A stretch of 64,000 bases of DNA from Physcia stellaris. Its lineage: Eukaryota; Ascomycota; Lecanoromycetes; Caliciales; Physciaceae. Numbering within the stretch: the stretch's first letter is position 1; the number at the start of each line of letters is the position of its first letter. A program made the translations under genes and the position numbers. Location of the stretch: positions 434,001 to 498,000 of the forward strand of contig JABSSW010000027.1 of assembly GCA_018902385.1 (NCBI GenBank). The letters run 5' to 3'. The notes beneath the pieces are model-generated. The model ran no database searches and was not told the DNA's origin. It was given only the letters and a program-made list of their open reading frames with translations. This document shows positions 1 to 11,398 of this stretch, one piece after another.

Positions 1-559
1 TCATGAGGTGTGTTTTTAGTTCGCTGCCTTTCTCTGAGTAGTCAATACGAGGGGGAAGAAGACGGGGATTTTGAATTTTCAAAGGGAGGGGTTAGAAGCT
101 GGGGAGCTTCCTGATCGGATGAAAGTTGAGCGTTGATAGTAGGAAGAGTAGAGGAGAAGTAGATTGCAAAGATGGTATTCCGGGGGCGGATATGTGTAAC
201 TTCTCCTCATACGTTAGAGAGATGTCCCTGGGAGACGTCGCAATTCCGGAATCTGAGATGGCCACAATACATGTAGTTTTGTTGATTGATTGCTTAGAAT
301 CTACGAAAAGGTGAAATGAAGGAAGTATGATGGCCCAAGCATGGCAAAAATTGTGGGTATGACCTGTGATTTCCATATTTTCCAGCTTGTTCGATGAGTA
401 CCTCATAATCGAGATGAGTAAGCCTGTTATAGGTCACATTGATTCTTTTCTGCACTAGGAAGTCTTTACTATAACAAAACCAGGAGATAGCAGTAAACAG
501 CCACACGAAGAATTTCACAACAGACAATATTGTGATCCAGCCCTATTCTCCGGCGATCT
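1..559. other. no supported gene
   Basis: I see only short, overlapping open frames on both strands, without a recognisable domain or convincing splice pattern. The stretch lies downstream of the dehydrogenase that ends at 560 and probably holds its 3' flank. Confidence 0.4.
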
Positions 560-2186
560 TTACTTTACCTCTCCATTAGGATGAATCAGAACTTTTGTAT
601 AACCCTCGATGCGCTTGTCAAACTTCTCGTACGCTTGAGGCGCATCGTCGATGCCGATCTCGTGGGAGACGACAAAGGAAGGGTCAGCGCGGCCGGAGAT
701 GATCATATCGCGGAGGTAGCGGTTATATTTCTTGACATTGCACTGACCCGTTCCGAGAGTGAGGCCCTATCCAGTATCTTAGGTCAGCCAAAAAGAAATG
801 TCGCAGAAGCAAGCGACCACCCAGGCGTGCGTAGGGCGACCAATAGGACTTTCGTAAAGAAAGACAAACCTTCTCAAACAGCTTCCCAAAACTCAAACTC
901 ATCATCCCCTTCGCACTCTTCTCATCCACCGCCCCAGGATCACTGGGTACATACAGCCCCGGCACCCCAATCCCCCCCGTCGGCCTCGTAACCCGAATAC
1001 ACTGCTCGAGCACCACATTCGGGACCTCTTTCTCCTTCCCATCCTCCCCCTTTTCCCCTCCTGTAGCTTGATAGCCCACTGCATCGACGCTCCTATCGAC
1101 CATCTTCCCGCCATTGCGCTTAACGATCTCTTCTACCGCGTCGCCGTCTTTCAGTTCGCCGAAATTGATGCCTTCGCAGCCGGGGATTTTCTCTGCGGTG
1201 GCGAGACGCTCGGGAACGCGGTCGACGACGAAGATGCGGGATGCGCCGCGGAGGGAGGCGGAGTAGGCGGCCATGAGACCGACGGGGCCGGCCCCGAAGA
1301 CGGCGACTGATTCGCCGGGCGAGAAGTGGGAGAGGGTTAGACCATGCCAGCCGGTTGGAAATATGTCTGCTAGCAGGGCGAAGGAAGCTTCGCTGTGATT
1401 GAGAGAAGAGGTATCAGCTGTGTGACTCGCAGAAAAAATGCTCTGGTCTGTGGGATAATAGAATGAGATCCCACAGATTGGGAAAGCTTACTGTTCGGTG
1501 CCAGGGGGAAGAACGAGGGCGTTAAAGTCGGCGAAGGGGACTCGGAGATATTGTGCCTGTCCCAGACTTGGGTTTAGTCACCCCGGCTGTACGTTTAGGG
1601 ATTTGAGCAGGTCATCGTTGTAATACAGGATCCGTACCTGTCCCCCGGCATAAGGACCCATAGCGACATAGCCGTAAGCTCCGCCGGCGAAGCCAGGGTT
1701 GACGCCTGTACAGAATGCCGTATTGCCCTCTTCACAGTTTAAACACCGGCCATCGGCAACGTTGAAAGGCATAACGACTCGATCTCCTTTCTTGAGGAGT
1801 GTGACGCCGCTGCCGATCTCTTCGACTATTCCCATGTTTTCGTGCCCTATCATTTTATTGAGTAATTTATTGCAATTTATGAAGTAGACACCCCAGATAT
1901 GGAGGCTAGAAATTCATCTGATTGTGAGTGAACAGATTCAAGACATACCAAAGATGAGGCCACTCTCTGCTGCTGTTCGCCCCTGGTACATGTGAAGGTC
2001 GGAGCCGCAAATCGCTGTAATATGATCAGCTTACCATCTATTTCAACCATCACACGGGGTGTAGGAAATACCAGCAGTCGTGACCTTAACGATAACATCG
2101 TCGGGATGTTCGATCTTCGGTTGAGGTACTTCCCTAACGCTGACCTCGAAAGGCTTCTCGTAGTGGACGGCTTTCATGGAGGCCAT
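560..2186 (-). CDS. Zinc-dependent MDR alcohol/formaldehyde dehydrogenase (glutathione-independent type)
   Basis: Medium-chain dehydrogenase predicted to oxidise formaldehyde or a related small aldehyde/alcohol with NAD(P). The start at 2186 gives MASMKAVHYEKPFEV, the usual N-terminus of this family. Later exons carry the catalytic-zinc region CGSDLHMYQGR, the GHENMG motif, a structural-zinc lobe around GRCLNCEEGNTAFC, the GGAYGYVAMGPYAGGQ stretch typical of glutathione-independent formaldehyde dehydrogenases, and a Rossmann glycine motif VFGAGPVGLMAA. The C-terminus IEGYTKVLIHP ends with a TAA at 560-562. At least four short introns interrupt it (for example near 1860-1930 and 1560-1640). 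It could instead be a general alcohol dehydrogenase; the family call is firm, the substrate is inferred. Confidence 0.85.
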
Positions 2187-3056
2187 GGTAAGAGAACGAT
2201 CAAGTACTCTGTATGTCTGCGAATTCGAGAAGGTACTGTAAATGCAGTTGGTGGAGGCTCTGTCAAAGCCATGGTATCAAGACGATACAAAAGCATGAGG
2301 TAGCCTGAAACAGAAGCTGTCAACAATCTTCAAGAGACGTAATGCGGGGATTGTATTGCGGGGTAGGGCCATTTCTCCGCCATGGTCTAGACTCAAGTTC
2401 CTTCTTCGGCAAATGGGCCGCGGGTAATCAGTATTGGATGAGATATAAAGTGCGGTGGTTGTGCGATATTAGTTATACCTTTGGGGTGGAGTTGCTAAAT
2501 GCTGATCACGGAATGAAAACAGAAAGGCAACGCTTGGCCAGGGATGATATTCACCATGCATGACCAAACACGTATTACGCCGTCGCGACAAATGGAGAAA
2601 TGATGGAGTAGCTGTCTCTTTTGTAAGCTAAGTCGAAAGATACAGATTATTACTGTTCGCAAAAACTCATCTATCAACAAAGCCACATCCAGATCCTTCC
2701 GAATTCCACAGTGGATAACGCTGTATCGGTGCCATCAGAAAATTGGGGATACATGATGGGGAATCTTGTAATCGTCAAACGGTCGTCGAACAGTGGGGGT
2801 AACGGGAATATTGTGGTGTAACTCGTGCTCGTTGTCGTGCTGCGTGTCGTGGGTATGTCGGTGTTGTCGCATTCGAAGGGGTAAAGGTCGTTACTGCTGG
2901 CACCCGACTTTCTCTGGTGGGGTAATGGTAGCTGTCAAGGAATTTTTGGCATCACTTGGGCATGAGCAGCTGTGGTGCTCCGACTAATGACGTGAAGGTG
3001 ATTCTCGACGGTCGTCTGTGCCGGTGGGGTTGGTCGAGCTCCAACTAGGCCATGCT
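2187..3056. other. intergenic
   Basis: 870 bp between the start of the dehydrogenase gene and the 3' end of the importin gene. It should contain the dehydrogenase promoter and the importin 3' flank. The small open frames look random. Confidence 0.4.
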
Positions 3057-5074
3057 TTACATGTCCATGTCTATGGAGTCATTTCCGTTGGTGAAGTTGA
3101 ATCCTCCCTGAGGTTGCTGTTGCTGTTGAGGCGGTTGGAATCCAAAATTGGCTTGTTCCCCACCCTGATTCATAGCCACGCCTTCCTCTTCCTCATCTGA
3201 GAAGTATTTGCCAATGATGTTGAATGCCTTCATATAGATCTCCTCATTCACATTGTTCTGACATTCATGAATCTTTTCCATGCCGCCGGCTTCCTCGATG
3301 AAAAGTGCGAAATGATTGACCGTCGGGTCTTGTGCGTCTGGAGCATCTTTATCCATGTCTCCAACCTTGAGAATATTCTCTAATCCATCAAGCGCGACTT
3401 GAATGATCTTGTTGTCTGGACATGCGAGTAGATCGCACAGGGGCTTGATGCATCCTTGTTGTACTAGGTAGCGGATCTGATCCGGCTTCTGAAGTCCGCC
3501 AGAGGTAGCGTTTGAGATGGCCCAACACGCCTCTTTCCGGGTCTTGAAGTCCCCGTTGGATAATAAATTGATCAAAGGAGGGATAATTCCAGCATCCATA
3601 ACGGCCTGGATCTGAATTGAATTTCCGGCTGTAACGTTGGAGATGGTCCAACAAGCTTCCTTCCGAATGCCATCTTTTGATGACCCGAGGAGATGAAGCA
3701 ATGCACCTAAAGCTCCGCAATTGATGATGATCTGGGTTTGGACGTCGTCTCCGGTAACGATATTCCCAACAGAGCGGAGAGCAGGCGTCTGTACAGAGGT
3801 CGATGCGTGGGTCAGAAGCTCCACAAGACGGCGAGGTATACCAGCTTCGATCACAGCTTGAATCTTGTCATTAGCACCATCAGAGAGATAAGATATAGCC
3901 CAGCAAGCATCGATGAGCACTTCATCATCCAGCGAGTAGACAAGCTTGGCGAGCACCGGAAGTGCTGGCAAAATCTGCTGATAGATTAGTATCACCATCT
4001 CCTTGTACAAGAGGGGAGGAATAAGACTCACTGTCTTCCAGTCAGGCTGAGGGGTCTTGCCCCGGCAGAAATTACTCAAAGTCCATGTTGCATTGCGCAG
4101 CATGCTCAGCTTACGGCTGTCGCCGAGAAGATTGAGCAAAGGTCGCAGAGCACCTTCCTTCAGTACATAGTCTCGGCAACCTGGGCTGTCTCCAGCAATA
4201 TTACCCAAAGCCCAAACAGCTTGTTCTCTAACGTCCGGTTCGTGACTGCTAAGCAGCTCGACGAAGATTGGGACAGCTCCAGCATTGATGACATGTTGTG
4301 TTTGTGCAGCTGATCCAGAAGCGATATTGGTCAAGGCCCAAGCAGCTTCGAACTGAACCAGAGTATGAGGCGATCGTAGAAACTCGACGAATCGATCAAC
4401 AACACCAGTCTCAATGACTTTCTCGATTGGAGGATTTCGCTCTTTGGAAAGAAGCTTCCGGAATTTGGTGGTAGCTTGAATTTGTTGATCGATTTCGCTG
4501 GAGTAGACTCCTCGGATCATTTGAGGAAGTTCAGTCGTAAGCTATAAATCGCACAATGTTAGCTTCATGTTTGTCCTTGAATAATCTGGACTTTATCCTT
4601 GCGCCTTCAACTCAACAGGATGATCAACAACTTCGCTAAATCTATCCGTAGCCGTCTGTGCTCCATAATTTCCAGAGAGGAGGTGGTAAAATGACTGTTC
4701 CTTGAAGGAACTGAAAATTTTCAGAAGTCACGAGCCAAAGGTTGAGACCCTCATGTCAACAATCCGCCCAGTAATCACTAGGAGAAGGATGCTTCGAAGC
4801 TAGTCGCTATGAAAGATGATCGACATACCTGACTCTCAATTGTACCTCCCTCATCGTCGCTGTCGACCGAAGCCCCTAAGGATGCTCCAGGCGCGGAAGT
4901 TTGGGAGCCATCTTTGGCAGTGATGCCCCTCCTCTTTGCCAAATTCTCCTCGCGTTTAGCTTTACGAATCTCAACCTGCTGCTCTTCGCGACGGCGGCGT
5001 AGTTCTTCGGGTTTGAAGGTGCTGCTCGCCTTGAATTGTGTGCGGCGATGGACGGGGATGAACCGGTCAGCCAT
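3057..5074 (-). CDS. SRP1: Importin alpha (karyopherin alpha), nuclear import adaptor
   Basis: Adaptor that binds classical nuclear localisation signals and links cargo to importin beta. Exon 1 (from 5074) encodes the importin-beta-binding domain: [11 protein letters not shown], then a basic [13 protein letters not shown] stretch. After an intron at 4542-4828 come about ten armadillo repeats with the W..N array ([55 protein letters not shown]) that forms the NLS groove, and a Gln-rich C-terminus. A 57-nt intron at 3975-4031 has GTGAGT, a CTAAT branch and CAG; it has no stop and keeps frame, so an uncorrected model carries 19 extra residues. Removing it restores [14 protein letters not shown], as in other fungi. 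Full length, apparently intact, single essential-type gene. Confidence 0.96.
3975..4031 (-). other. Stop-free 57-nt intron in importin alpha
   Basis: GTGAGT donor at 4031, ATACTAATC branch region, CAG acceptor at 3975; length divisible by three and no stop codon. Its translation interrupts the conserved PDWxT-I-PALPVL segment between ARM repeats, which argues that it is normally spliced out. Confidence 0.8.
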
Positions 5075-5945
5075 GTTGCTGAGGAAGATTGGATGTTTTT
5101 CTTGTCATCAATCGCTGACAAGTCAATGTTTAAAGTAGAAAGGTTTGAAGGCGCTGTGACATAAAAAGGGGTGTTGGTTCAAGGAGTTTGTGGCCCGGTG
5201 TTGATAGAACATGTGAGGTGACCAGGGAGGCCTCCCTATTGATACCGCTAAAGATGATACAAGTCTAGCCTCAGCCATTAGTGTCTTGCCAAGCGAAATT
5301 GAGTGTCTTTCCTCCTTTCTAAAGATAGCACACTGCTGCGAATACTGAGCATAGAATTCATCGATTCCGACAACCTGTACAAGACGCCTTGGTTAGTGAT
5401 AGTAGTCAGAGGGTGTACTCAAACATCAGCCAGGTTCCCTATCAGACATCAAGCACCTGACGTAAAGATGTATCTGCTAATTGCGATGATCTGATCGTTA
5501 TGCTCAAGAGGTGCATTACCGTTGTGGTGTCAGGGAAGCATGAATTACCTCTGTCAAGAGTGTGCTTTACTTTCTGTTCGATGTCTCGTACTGTGATTGC
5601 AGTTTCATCAGACGCTGTTGCCATCCTACGTAGCAAGTATTCTCACTACTTCTCCTTGTGCTTCCAGGAAGATCATCTTCAATGGTTGAAATTCTCTGAT
5701 CTTAATCGCCGTATAGTAATAGTATCACTATTGGTTGTCTAGAAATGCAGATCATACTTCGAAGTCGAGAAACTCGCATTTTTAGCTGCTCAATCATAAT
5801 TTTGAGTCTACCAGATAGCATGCATGACTAGGTACTCGTACTTATGAAACCTCTGGCACAAAGATCGTCTCCAAAGCTATCAGTCTACCCCAGTCGTCAT
5901 CGTATCCAACAATACCTCGGTGCCATGGTATCTGCAATGATACAC
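5075..5945. other. intergenic
   Basis: About 870 bp upstream of importin alpha and downstream of the F-box-like gene. It must hold the importin promoter. No coding signal, repeat or RNA gene was recognised. Confidence 0.4.
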
Positions 5946-6806
5946 TCACCGGCACCACGCTGGCAAATTCTTCATCCAAGCAATCGTCTCCTTTTCTCCG
6001 ATTCTCGCCAAATTTGCCTCTATCAGCCCCGACGCGTATCCCTGCACTGTCGTTATCAACTCCTTAAGCTCCTTTCCACCCTTATGGAATGGTTCATAGA
6101 TCTCTTCATTCTCAACCTTTTCCAGTTGAACCTTCAGCTCCTCCCCTGTCAATAGAAGCGGTTTAGACAGAGCCCCTTCAACTCTCACGCTCCGGAGCCC
6201 TTCAGTATCTGTGCTTCCCCCAAAACGGTGAATGTGGTCCATTAACATTAATTTGGGGACCCAAATTTGACGTAGAGACTTCAGGCAAGATAATCTGAAA
6301 GTGCGGATGTCTCGTTGCTGACCACGAGGACGCCCGAGTGGAGCCGAAGAGGTTGGTTTGAACATTTGATCCAGCACAGCAGGAGTTAAGTCAGCCAACG
6401 AAAGCCGGATACCTAGATGTTGAATGAGACGCTGATGTTCAGGTTTCAGTTTCGTGTAATAGGAGTATGCATATCCAACAGGACCTTCAGGGAAATAGAA
6501 GGTATTCCGGCGGTAGAAGCACGTGGCGTAGTCCTCATAGATGCTGCGGTTGACGGCAAGAAGAGAGAAGTGGTTGGAGGGGGCTGAGATGATTGAAGAG
6601 GTCTCTTTGATGGGAAGATCGCCGTCCGGCGGTGCATGGATGTAGACTGCGCCGGGGATGAGAACGTACTCGAAAATCTGGTTGCGGATCTCGGCGGGGA
6701 GGGTGAGGAGTGTCAGTTTAGGTTTTGCTGATGGCAAGGCGAGAACGGGAGGATTCTGCATCATGTGAGGATTCTCGGTATGTAAACCTCTTGTCGTATT
6801 TTCCAA
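5946..6806 (-). CDS. F-box-like family protein (LPAEIRNQI type), member 1
   Basis: A 286-residue single-exon protein of unknown function. Residues about 33-60 read LLTLPAEIRNQIFEYVLIPG, the F-box/2EXR-like helix pair that begins many fungus-specific proteins. It is followed by LLAVNRSIYEDYATCFYRRN and FYFPEGPVG, the same block order as the paralogues at 24485, 25786 and 30470. The rest has no catalytic motif; the C-terminal third is helical and charged. F-box-like proteins may be substrate adaptors of SCF ubiquitin ligases, but for this family that is only inference. The start is the first in-frame ATG after an upstream stop; no intron is needed. Confidence 0.7.
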   Translation of the reverse strand: MENTTRGLHTENPHMMQNPPVLALPSAKPKLTLLTLPAEIRNQIFEYVLIPGAVYIHAPPDGDLPIKETSSIISAPSNHFSLLAVNRSIYEDYATCFYRRNTFYFPEGPVGYAYSYYTKLKPEHQRLIQHLGIRLSLADLTPAVLDQMFKPTSSAPLGRPRGQQRDIRTFRLSCLKSLRQIWVPKLMLMDHIHRFGGSTDTEGLRSVRVEGALSKPLLLTGEELKVQLEKVENEEIYEPFHKGGKELKELITTVQGYASGLIEANLARIGEKETIAWMKNLPAWCR

Positions 6807-8148
6807 CCAAGATGGTGCTCTGTTAATACGATCCTAGATGCGGATTTTTAAACTTCTGGAATCCGGAAGACAGAAACCTTCCTTTAGTTCGATACCGGAC
6901 TGCACCAATTTATGCTTTAAGAAACAATGATCGAAGTAGGTCCAGGTTTCAACATGTGTAGTAGTTAAAAGCGTTATTGTTGAGCAAGCTGTCGAGGATA
7001 CTTTACCCCACAAAGCTTGTACAGGTACTTTTTACGATTGTTGGTAGTTGAAAAGTAAAACATACCAAAGGTTAGTTTATTCTGCCTTTATATATTATGA
7101 GGAAAGGTTATGATGATGTGTTGATGTGATAAATGATGGAGGAGTTTAGCAGATGTGAAGCAAGAGAGTGATGAACATTTTGTGAATAATTTGTGTGACA
7201 CGCACGTGGCAACTTCGATAGTGAAGGACATCAAACAAATTCATGACAAAGAATGCTCTCTATGGAATCAAGTTCTTTGTCAGAATGAATCTGCCTTGAT
7301 ATCATTATTGAGTCTTGCATGCCCCCATGTCCAACCCTTTCTAGCAAACGGTAAGCTTTCTAAGAACATTGATCTTGTTCATGAGTTCTAAAAAGTCTGT
7401 GTGTTCAGCTCGGAAAACTTTGATCTTGCAGAAATCGACTCTCTGTGCCGGTCATTTCTCTGGGTCGGTTGCACTGTAGAAGCATGATGCGAATCTAGAA
7501 ATTGCATATATATCCCGCGCTCCCGTTTGCAGCGCTTCTCACGAATTGTCGACTTCTGCACGTATCGAGTGTCTAGTCCGACTGTGTCTACCATGACTAG
7601 TAGACTTGAGTGTGACTGTTGGGTGTGAGAACTCGTATCCATTACTGGCGTGGCGTGATTCTCTGGTGTGCCTTGCCAGCCAAGGTGGGAGATTCCTCAT
7701 GTCAAAGATCTTGGCTTTTTCGAAAATTTATTACATCCAGCAGCATATGGAAGCTGTAAGAGAGTGGCCCTGCTCAAGCCTAGCGACGTTCATGTAGCCA
7801 AGAAGGCAACGTTACAGATTCTAGAGACACGAGGATGAGACTGCCAGCGAAGGTTAGAGCTGTTGCATCGCATCTGAGCATCTGAGCATGGCGTTGACTT
7901 CGAATGCCATCTTAGGTGAGATCAAGAGTTTCCTTAAAGGGGAAAATTATGGTGCCGTACCCGGATCTTAGGTGAGATTTTAAATAGTTCTTGCATGATG
8001 GTGGTGCCATCCACAACAAGCAGGACTGAATAAGAAGTCCATCTTTCTGCCTTCTCCAGGATAAAAACAAAGCCAAAATCGCTTTCTTCTTCCCCACCTG
8101 CCAGCTTCCAAAGACTCCTTACCTCGCGCTCCAGAGCAAGCCCCGACA
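6807..8148. other. intergenic, effector-gene upstream region
   Basis: 1.3 kb with no convincing gene. A 14-nt direct repeat, atcttaggtgagat, occurs at 7909-7922 and 7965-7978 (56-bp spacing), about 170-240 bp before the start of the secreted-protein gene. The region is AT-richer than its neighbours. Confidence 0.4.
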
Positions 8149-8628
8149 ATGAAACCATCAACCATATTAGCCCTTGTTACCTTCTTCGGCGTCTCCTGTG
8201 CCGCTCCTTTCACCGCCTCTCCTTCTCAAGTAGAGTCTGGCTCCCTGGAGAAACGCACGGGGCTCTATTACTGGATATGGTATTATCCGAATTGCACGGG
8301 AGGTGAACGAAGGCCCAGACCTATTCCTCACTATGCCTCAGAGTGTATCAGCGTCCCTGGATCCTCGCTTATGGTCCCTCCCGATATGCGTTGTCCTCGT
8401 AAGTTCCTTTTCAAGAGAAATTTTTGCACGGTGCCGTTCTATTCTGTAGCGTGTATTGCTTGGGTGTAACCGGATTCGATTAAAATGAGCTGAAGCTAAC
8501 ATGGTGTTGGTGTTGTAGTACGAGTCTTCGGGGATGGTGGGTGTTCAGGCGATAGTCAGTTGATAGCAGGGGGGGACAAGTGCTATGATAGCTCGTCATG
8601 GTACTCTGCGTACTTTGAATGTTCATGA
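8149..8628 (+). CDS. Small secreted cysteine-rich protein (candidate effector)
   Basis: Two exons, 8149-8398 and 8519-8628, joined across a GTAAGT..TAG intron, encode 119 residues. Residues 1-19 are a clear signal peptide (MKPSTILALVTFFGVSCAA). A Kex2-type LEKR site ends at residue 36, so the mature chain is about 83 residues. It has six cysteines (49, 66, 82, 92, 105, 118), an even number that fits three disulfides, and many aromatic residues (YYWIWYYPNC). The second exon supplies three of the cysteines and ends in FECS. I recognise no family. Size, secretion, pro-site and cysteine pattern are those of fungal apoplastic effectors or antimicrobial proteins; that role is inferred. Confidence 0.75.
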
Positions 8629-8836
8629 TTGAGTGATAATGGATCTGCGGAATGACAGGGCTGTGCCGAAAGTCGAATTGGATCTTTGAGTCTATGAATA
8701 CTTTTCTTACAAGAGAAACCTGTTTTTTTAGGAGAGTAGCCCTTGGCTTTTAGACGATCCTGTCTTCTTGAGAAAAGATCACCGTTCAGTCAACCAGCTA
8801 TGAGACGAAAGGTTTAACCCTAGATGCAATGACCTA

Positions 8837-9507
8837 CTTTAAGGGCGGCTGGGGGGTCTGCGCAATGCTTCCTGAAGGACACCGATAGGATTTTTTTAGC
8901 GCAATATCTCGCGTAGCCAAGTACCTCGAGAAGATATCGGGTATTCTCTAACACTGAAAATCTGCCACAAATACAAGGCTCTCGAGAGAAGTTTTTATTT
9001 TGGCGAGCTTTTTCAGAGAAAATACGCTAGTCTCGGGAAATCAACCTTAAATTTTGCTAGGCTCAACCTTAAACCTTGAGGGGTTCTCCGGACTGGAGCG
9101 CATAGAATAGACAGCGCACGCATCAATGAACACGTCCACGTTGACACACAATACTCTGAGTGCCATCCACGCGTGAAAATCGGCCGAATCGCACGATTCT
9201 GCAATCGGATTTTGACTGGCGTTGATGACTATTGAGCAACGAACTACCCGAGTGCTCGCTTAATGTTTAAATTGTTGCAAATTTTCATATCAGCAAATGA
9301 TATTGTGACATCGAAGCTTTTCGCATTGAATTGATATTGATATTAATTGTATAATAATACATATTATGTTGAAAAGCTCTGTTGTAGAAAAGCTATTTCG
9401 TAGGAAATGCTCCAGAAATGCTTGGCAATTTTGGAAGCACCTCGATACAATTAGCCCTTAGCCAAGCCTATCAGGATAATTTTGAAAACCCCCAGCCGCC
9501 CTTAAAG
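8837..9507. mobile_element. Degenerate Tc1/mariner-type (TA target) inverted-repeat element, non-autonomous
   Basis: A 671-bp element bounded by 19-bp perfect terminal inverted repeats (CTTTAAGGGCGGCTGGGGG and its complement) and flanked by TA on both sides (8835-8836, 9508-9509), the duplication made by Tc1/mariner/pogo transposases. The interior has no transposase I can identify, only a 63-codon frame at 9013-9204 (minus), and becomes AT-rich on the right (about 9240-9400), as after RIP. It sits between the effector candidate and aprataxin. Confidence 0.75.
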
Positions 9508-10015
9508 TAGACAGAGAAGTAGACGCGAAATTTGGCTCCGAATCTCCGTTAGGGCGAGTGCGGAAAAAGCGATCGGCTCTTCGATCAAATGTGTTCACTG
9601 AAAATTGTCGTCAGTCAATATACAGATCTGCTAGGATCGATAGACTTACATTCGGCGGAAGGCTCAGACACCTCCAGAACATTAACAGAGTATGCTTCTT
9701 CTTGTTTCATTGCAATAGAGGAGCCGTCTGTGTTTCTTTTGGCTGATAGACCGGACTTCAAAGGCTTTGTGAGACTATGCTTCTAGGCAAACTGCTGAGC
9801 TATTTGCGCTAGTTTACTGATAGGGCTTGGATGGGAAGACGGAAAGATCAACTGTCACGTCTAAGTAATTAGAGTCCCCGGGACATCGATGAAATGAGGA
9901 AGAGACAGAAATCCAATCGAGAAAGCACAGAGGGTATCATCAAGTCTACCTCCCTACTTTCTTGGATAACCTTTCTCCTGTACATATTTCACAAGGACCA
10001 ATAATCATAAAGTAG
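9508..10015. other. intergenic
   Basis: 508 bp between the inverted-repeat element and the 3' end of aprataxin. Two overlapping short frames share it, with no domain and no plausible splicing; I see nothing supported. Confidence 0.4.
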
Positions 10016-10934
10016 CTATTCACTCTTCCAAGCATCAAATTCATCTGCCAGGTGCTCCCTTAATCTGGCAAATTTGTTACCAAAATTCTTGCCACATCTC
10101 CAGCACACTAGGTCACTATCAAGGTACCCTTCCCGACCAGGATGTCGTCTCTTATCCCCAGGGTCCAAGGGGAAGTCCTCAAGGGGTACAAAAAAGGAGT
10201 TTTAAAGCTGTTGTAGTGCTTCCTATGCCGCATACACTCGTTGACATGATCCTTAGAGATGACGTGAATATGGAGGTGGTTCATTGACGGATGAGCATGA
10301 ATTCCAGAGATAAGTTCCTTATCCCAGTCTCGACCTGGAGGCAGTTCTTCCTCAGCTGGTACTGGGTCTCGATCCATTGCTGCGTTACGGTCCTTGTCCT
10401 TGGCGGAGAACTTGCCAAAGCGACGACGGAGCTCTTTCGCCGCGAGCTCACGTAGCTTTTTTACCTCAAATACGACGTCTGCAAGGAAAGCAGTATCTTG
10501 GAATGCTTCGAAAGGATGGAGGGCTTTCTTGACTGGATCTCTTGGTAAGAGGAGGAGATGTACGGAAGATTTAGGATAGAGGTCATTGATGACCACGAAC
10601 TTCTCATTGTAGTAAAGCACTCGCGATTTTGGGAAAGTAGCTGGAGATGCAATGTAAGCACCCAGTTCATTACGACCAAGGAAAGTTGTGCCTAGGGCGG
10701 ACGAGGGGTCGTATGATGCCTTTGCGGGTTTTTTGGGATGCTCTTTCGGCTTCTTAGGTGACATGAGAGTCGTGACTGGATACTTGTGTCAGCCAAAGTT
10801 CGATACATAGGCCTGATTGAGGTAAATGTACATGCGTTGTTATTCTTGGGCAAAGATGAAGTTGGTACAGTTGTGCCACCAGCAATCTCTTCCGCCGTAA
10901 TAGCATCTTGATCACTCTCTCGTATCTCCGCCAT
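10016..10934 (-). CDS. HNT3: Aprataxin-like DNA-adenylate hydrolase (HIT + zinc finger), with an apparent frameshift
   Basis: Aprataxin removes AMP from 5' ends after abortive DNA ligation. Exon 1 starts at 10934 (MAEIRESDQ) and splices over a GTACAT..CAG intron to give NAFTTLMSPKK, the usual start of the HIT domain. That domain ends with the catalytic triad motif HLHIHVIS. A C2HE zinc finger follows: CWRCGKNFGNKFARLREHL, then DEFDAWKSE and a TAG at 10016-10018. The HIT frame and the zinc-finger frame differ by one base at a T6 run (10190-10195), just where the family has TPFF(V/I)PL. As written, the HIT frame runs on to a stop at 10108. No GT-AG intron explains it, so it is a real one-base loss or a homopolymer assembly error. 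Confidence 0.85.
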
Positions 10935-11398
10935 CGAATTTTGAAGAGGCTTCCGGCTTATCTGACGCATTTCATACTCTAGATTGCTTAGAGAGCCTAC
11001 ATGTCCCTAGGGAAAGAGGCGCTAAACATCTGTAACAATCATCACTTTGAGCAAACACGTCAGCCTATCACTGCTTAGAGAGGCATGGCTGTAGGAAGAG
11101 TGCTACGTACGAGTACAGTAGTCCCCGATCACGACTTCCACGCTTGGGAGTGACGTTGGGAGTGAAGCCCACCAAAGCCCTATGTAAATTTGAGCCCTAG
11201 CGCTTACATCAAACACACTAGCGTGAATTGTTGGAATTGGGGTTTCGTGATTGGAGTATCACCTTCAGCAAACGTGACTTGTTATGAGTTAATTGAGTCT
11301 GGAGTGAGAGTCTTGGGGCCCAGTCATGAGGTCTGAAGCTGGCCGGCAAGAAAGTAAAATTCCTAAGGACGCTCTTCTGCCTCAGTGATCCTCGAATC
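10935..11398. promoter_or_regulatory. Divergent promoter region, aprataxin / F-box-like gene
   Basis: 464 bp between two genes transcribed away from each other, so it should contain both promoters. No specific site was recognised. Confidence 0.45.

Noticed and set aside
723-1274. Separate 183-codon gene inside the dehydrogenase
   Set aside because: It is an exon of the dehydrogenase read through the next intron, not its own gene.
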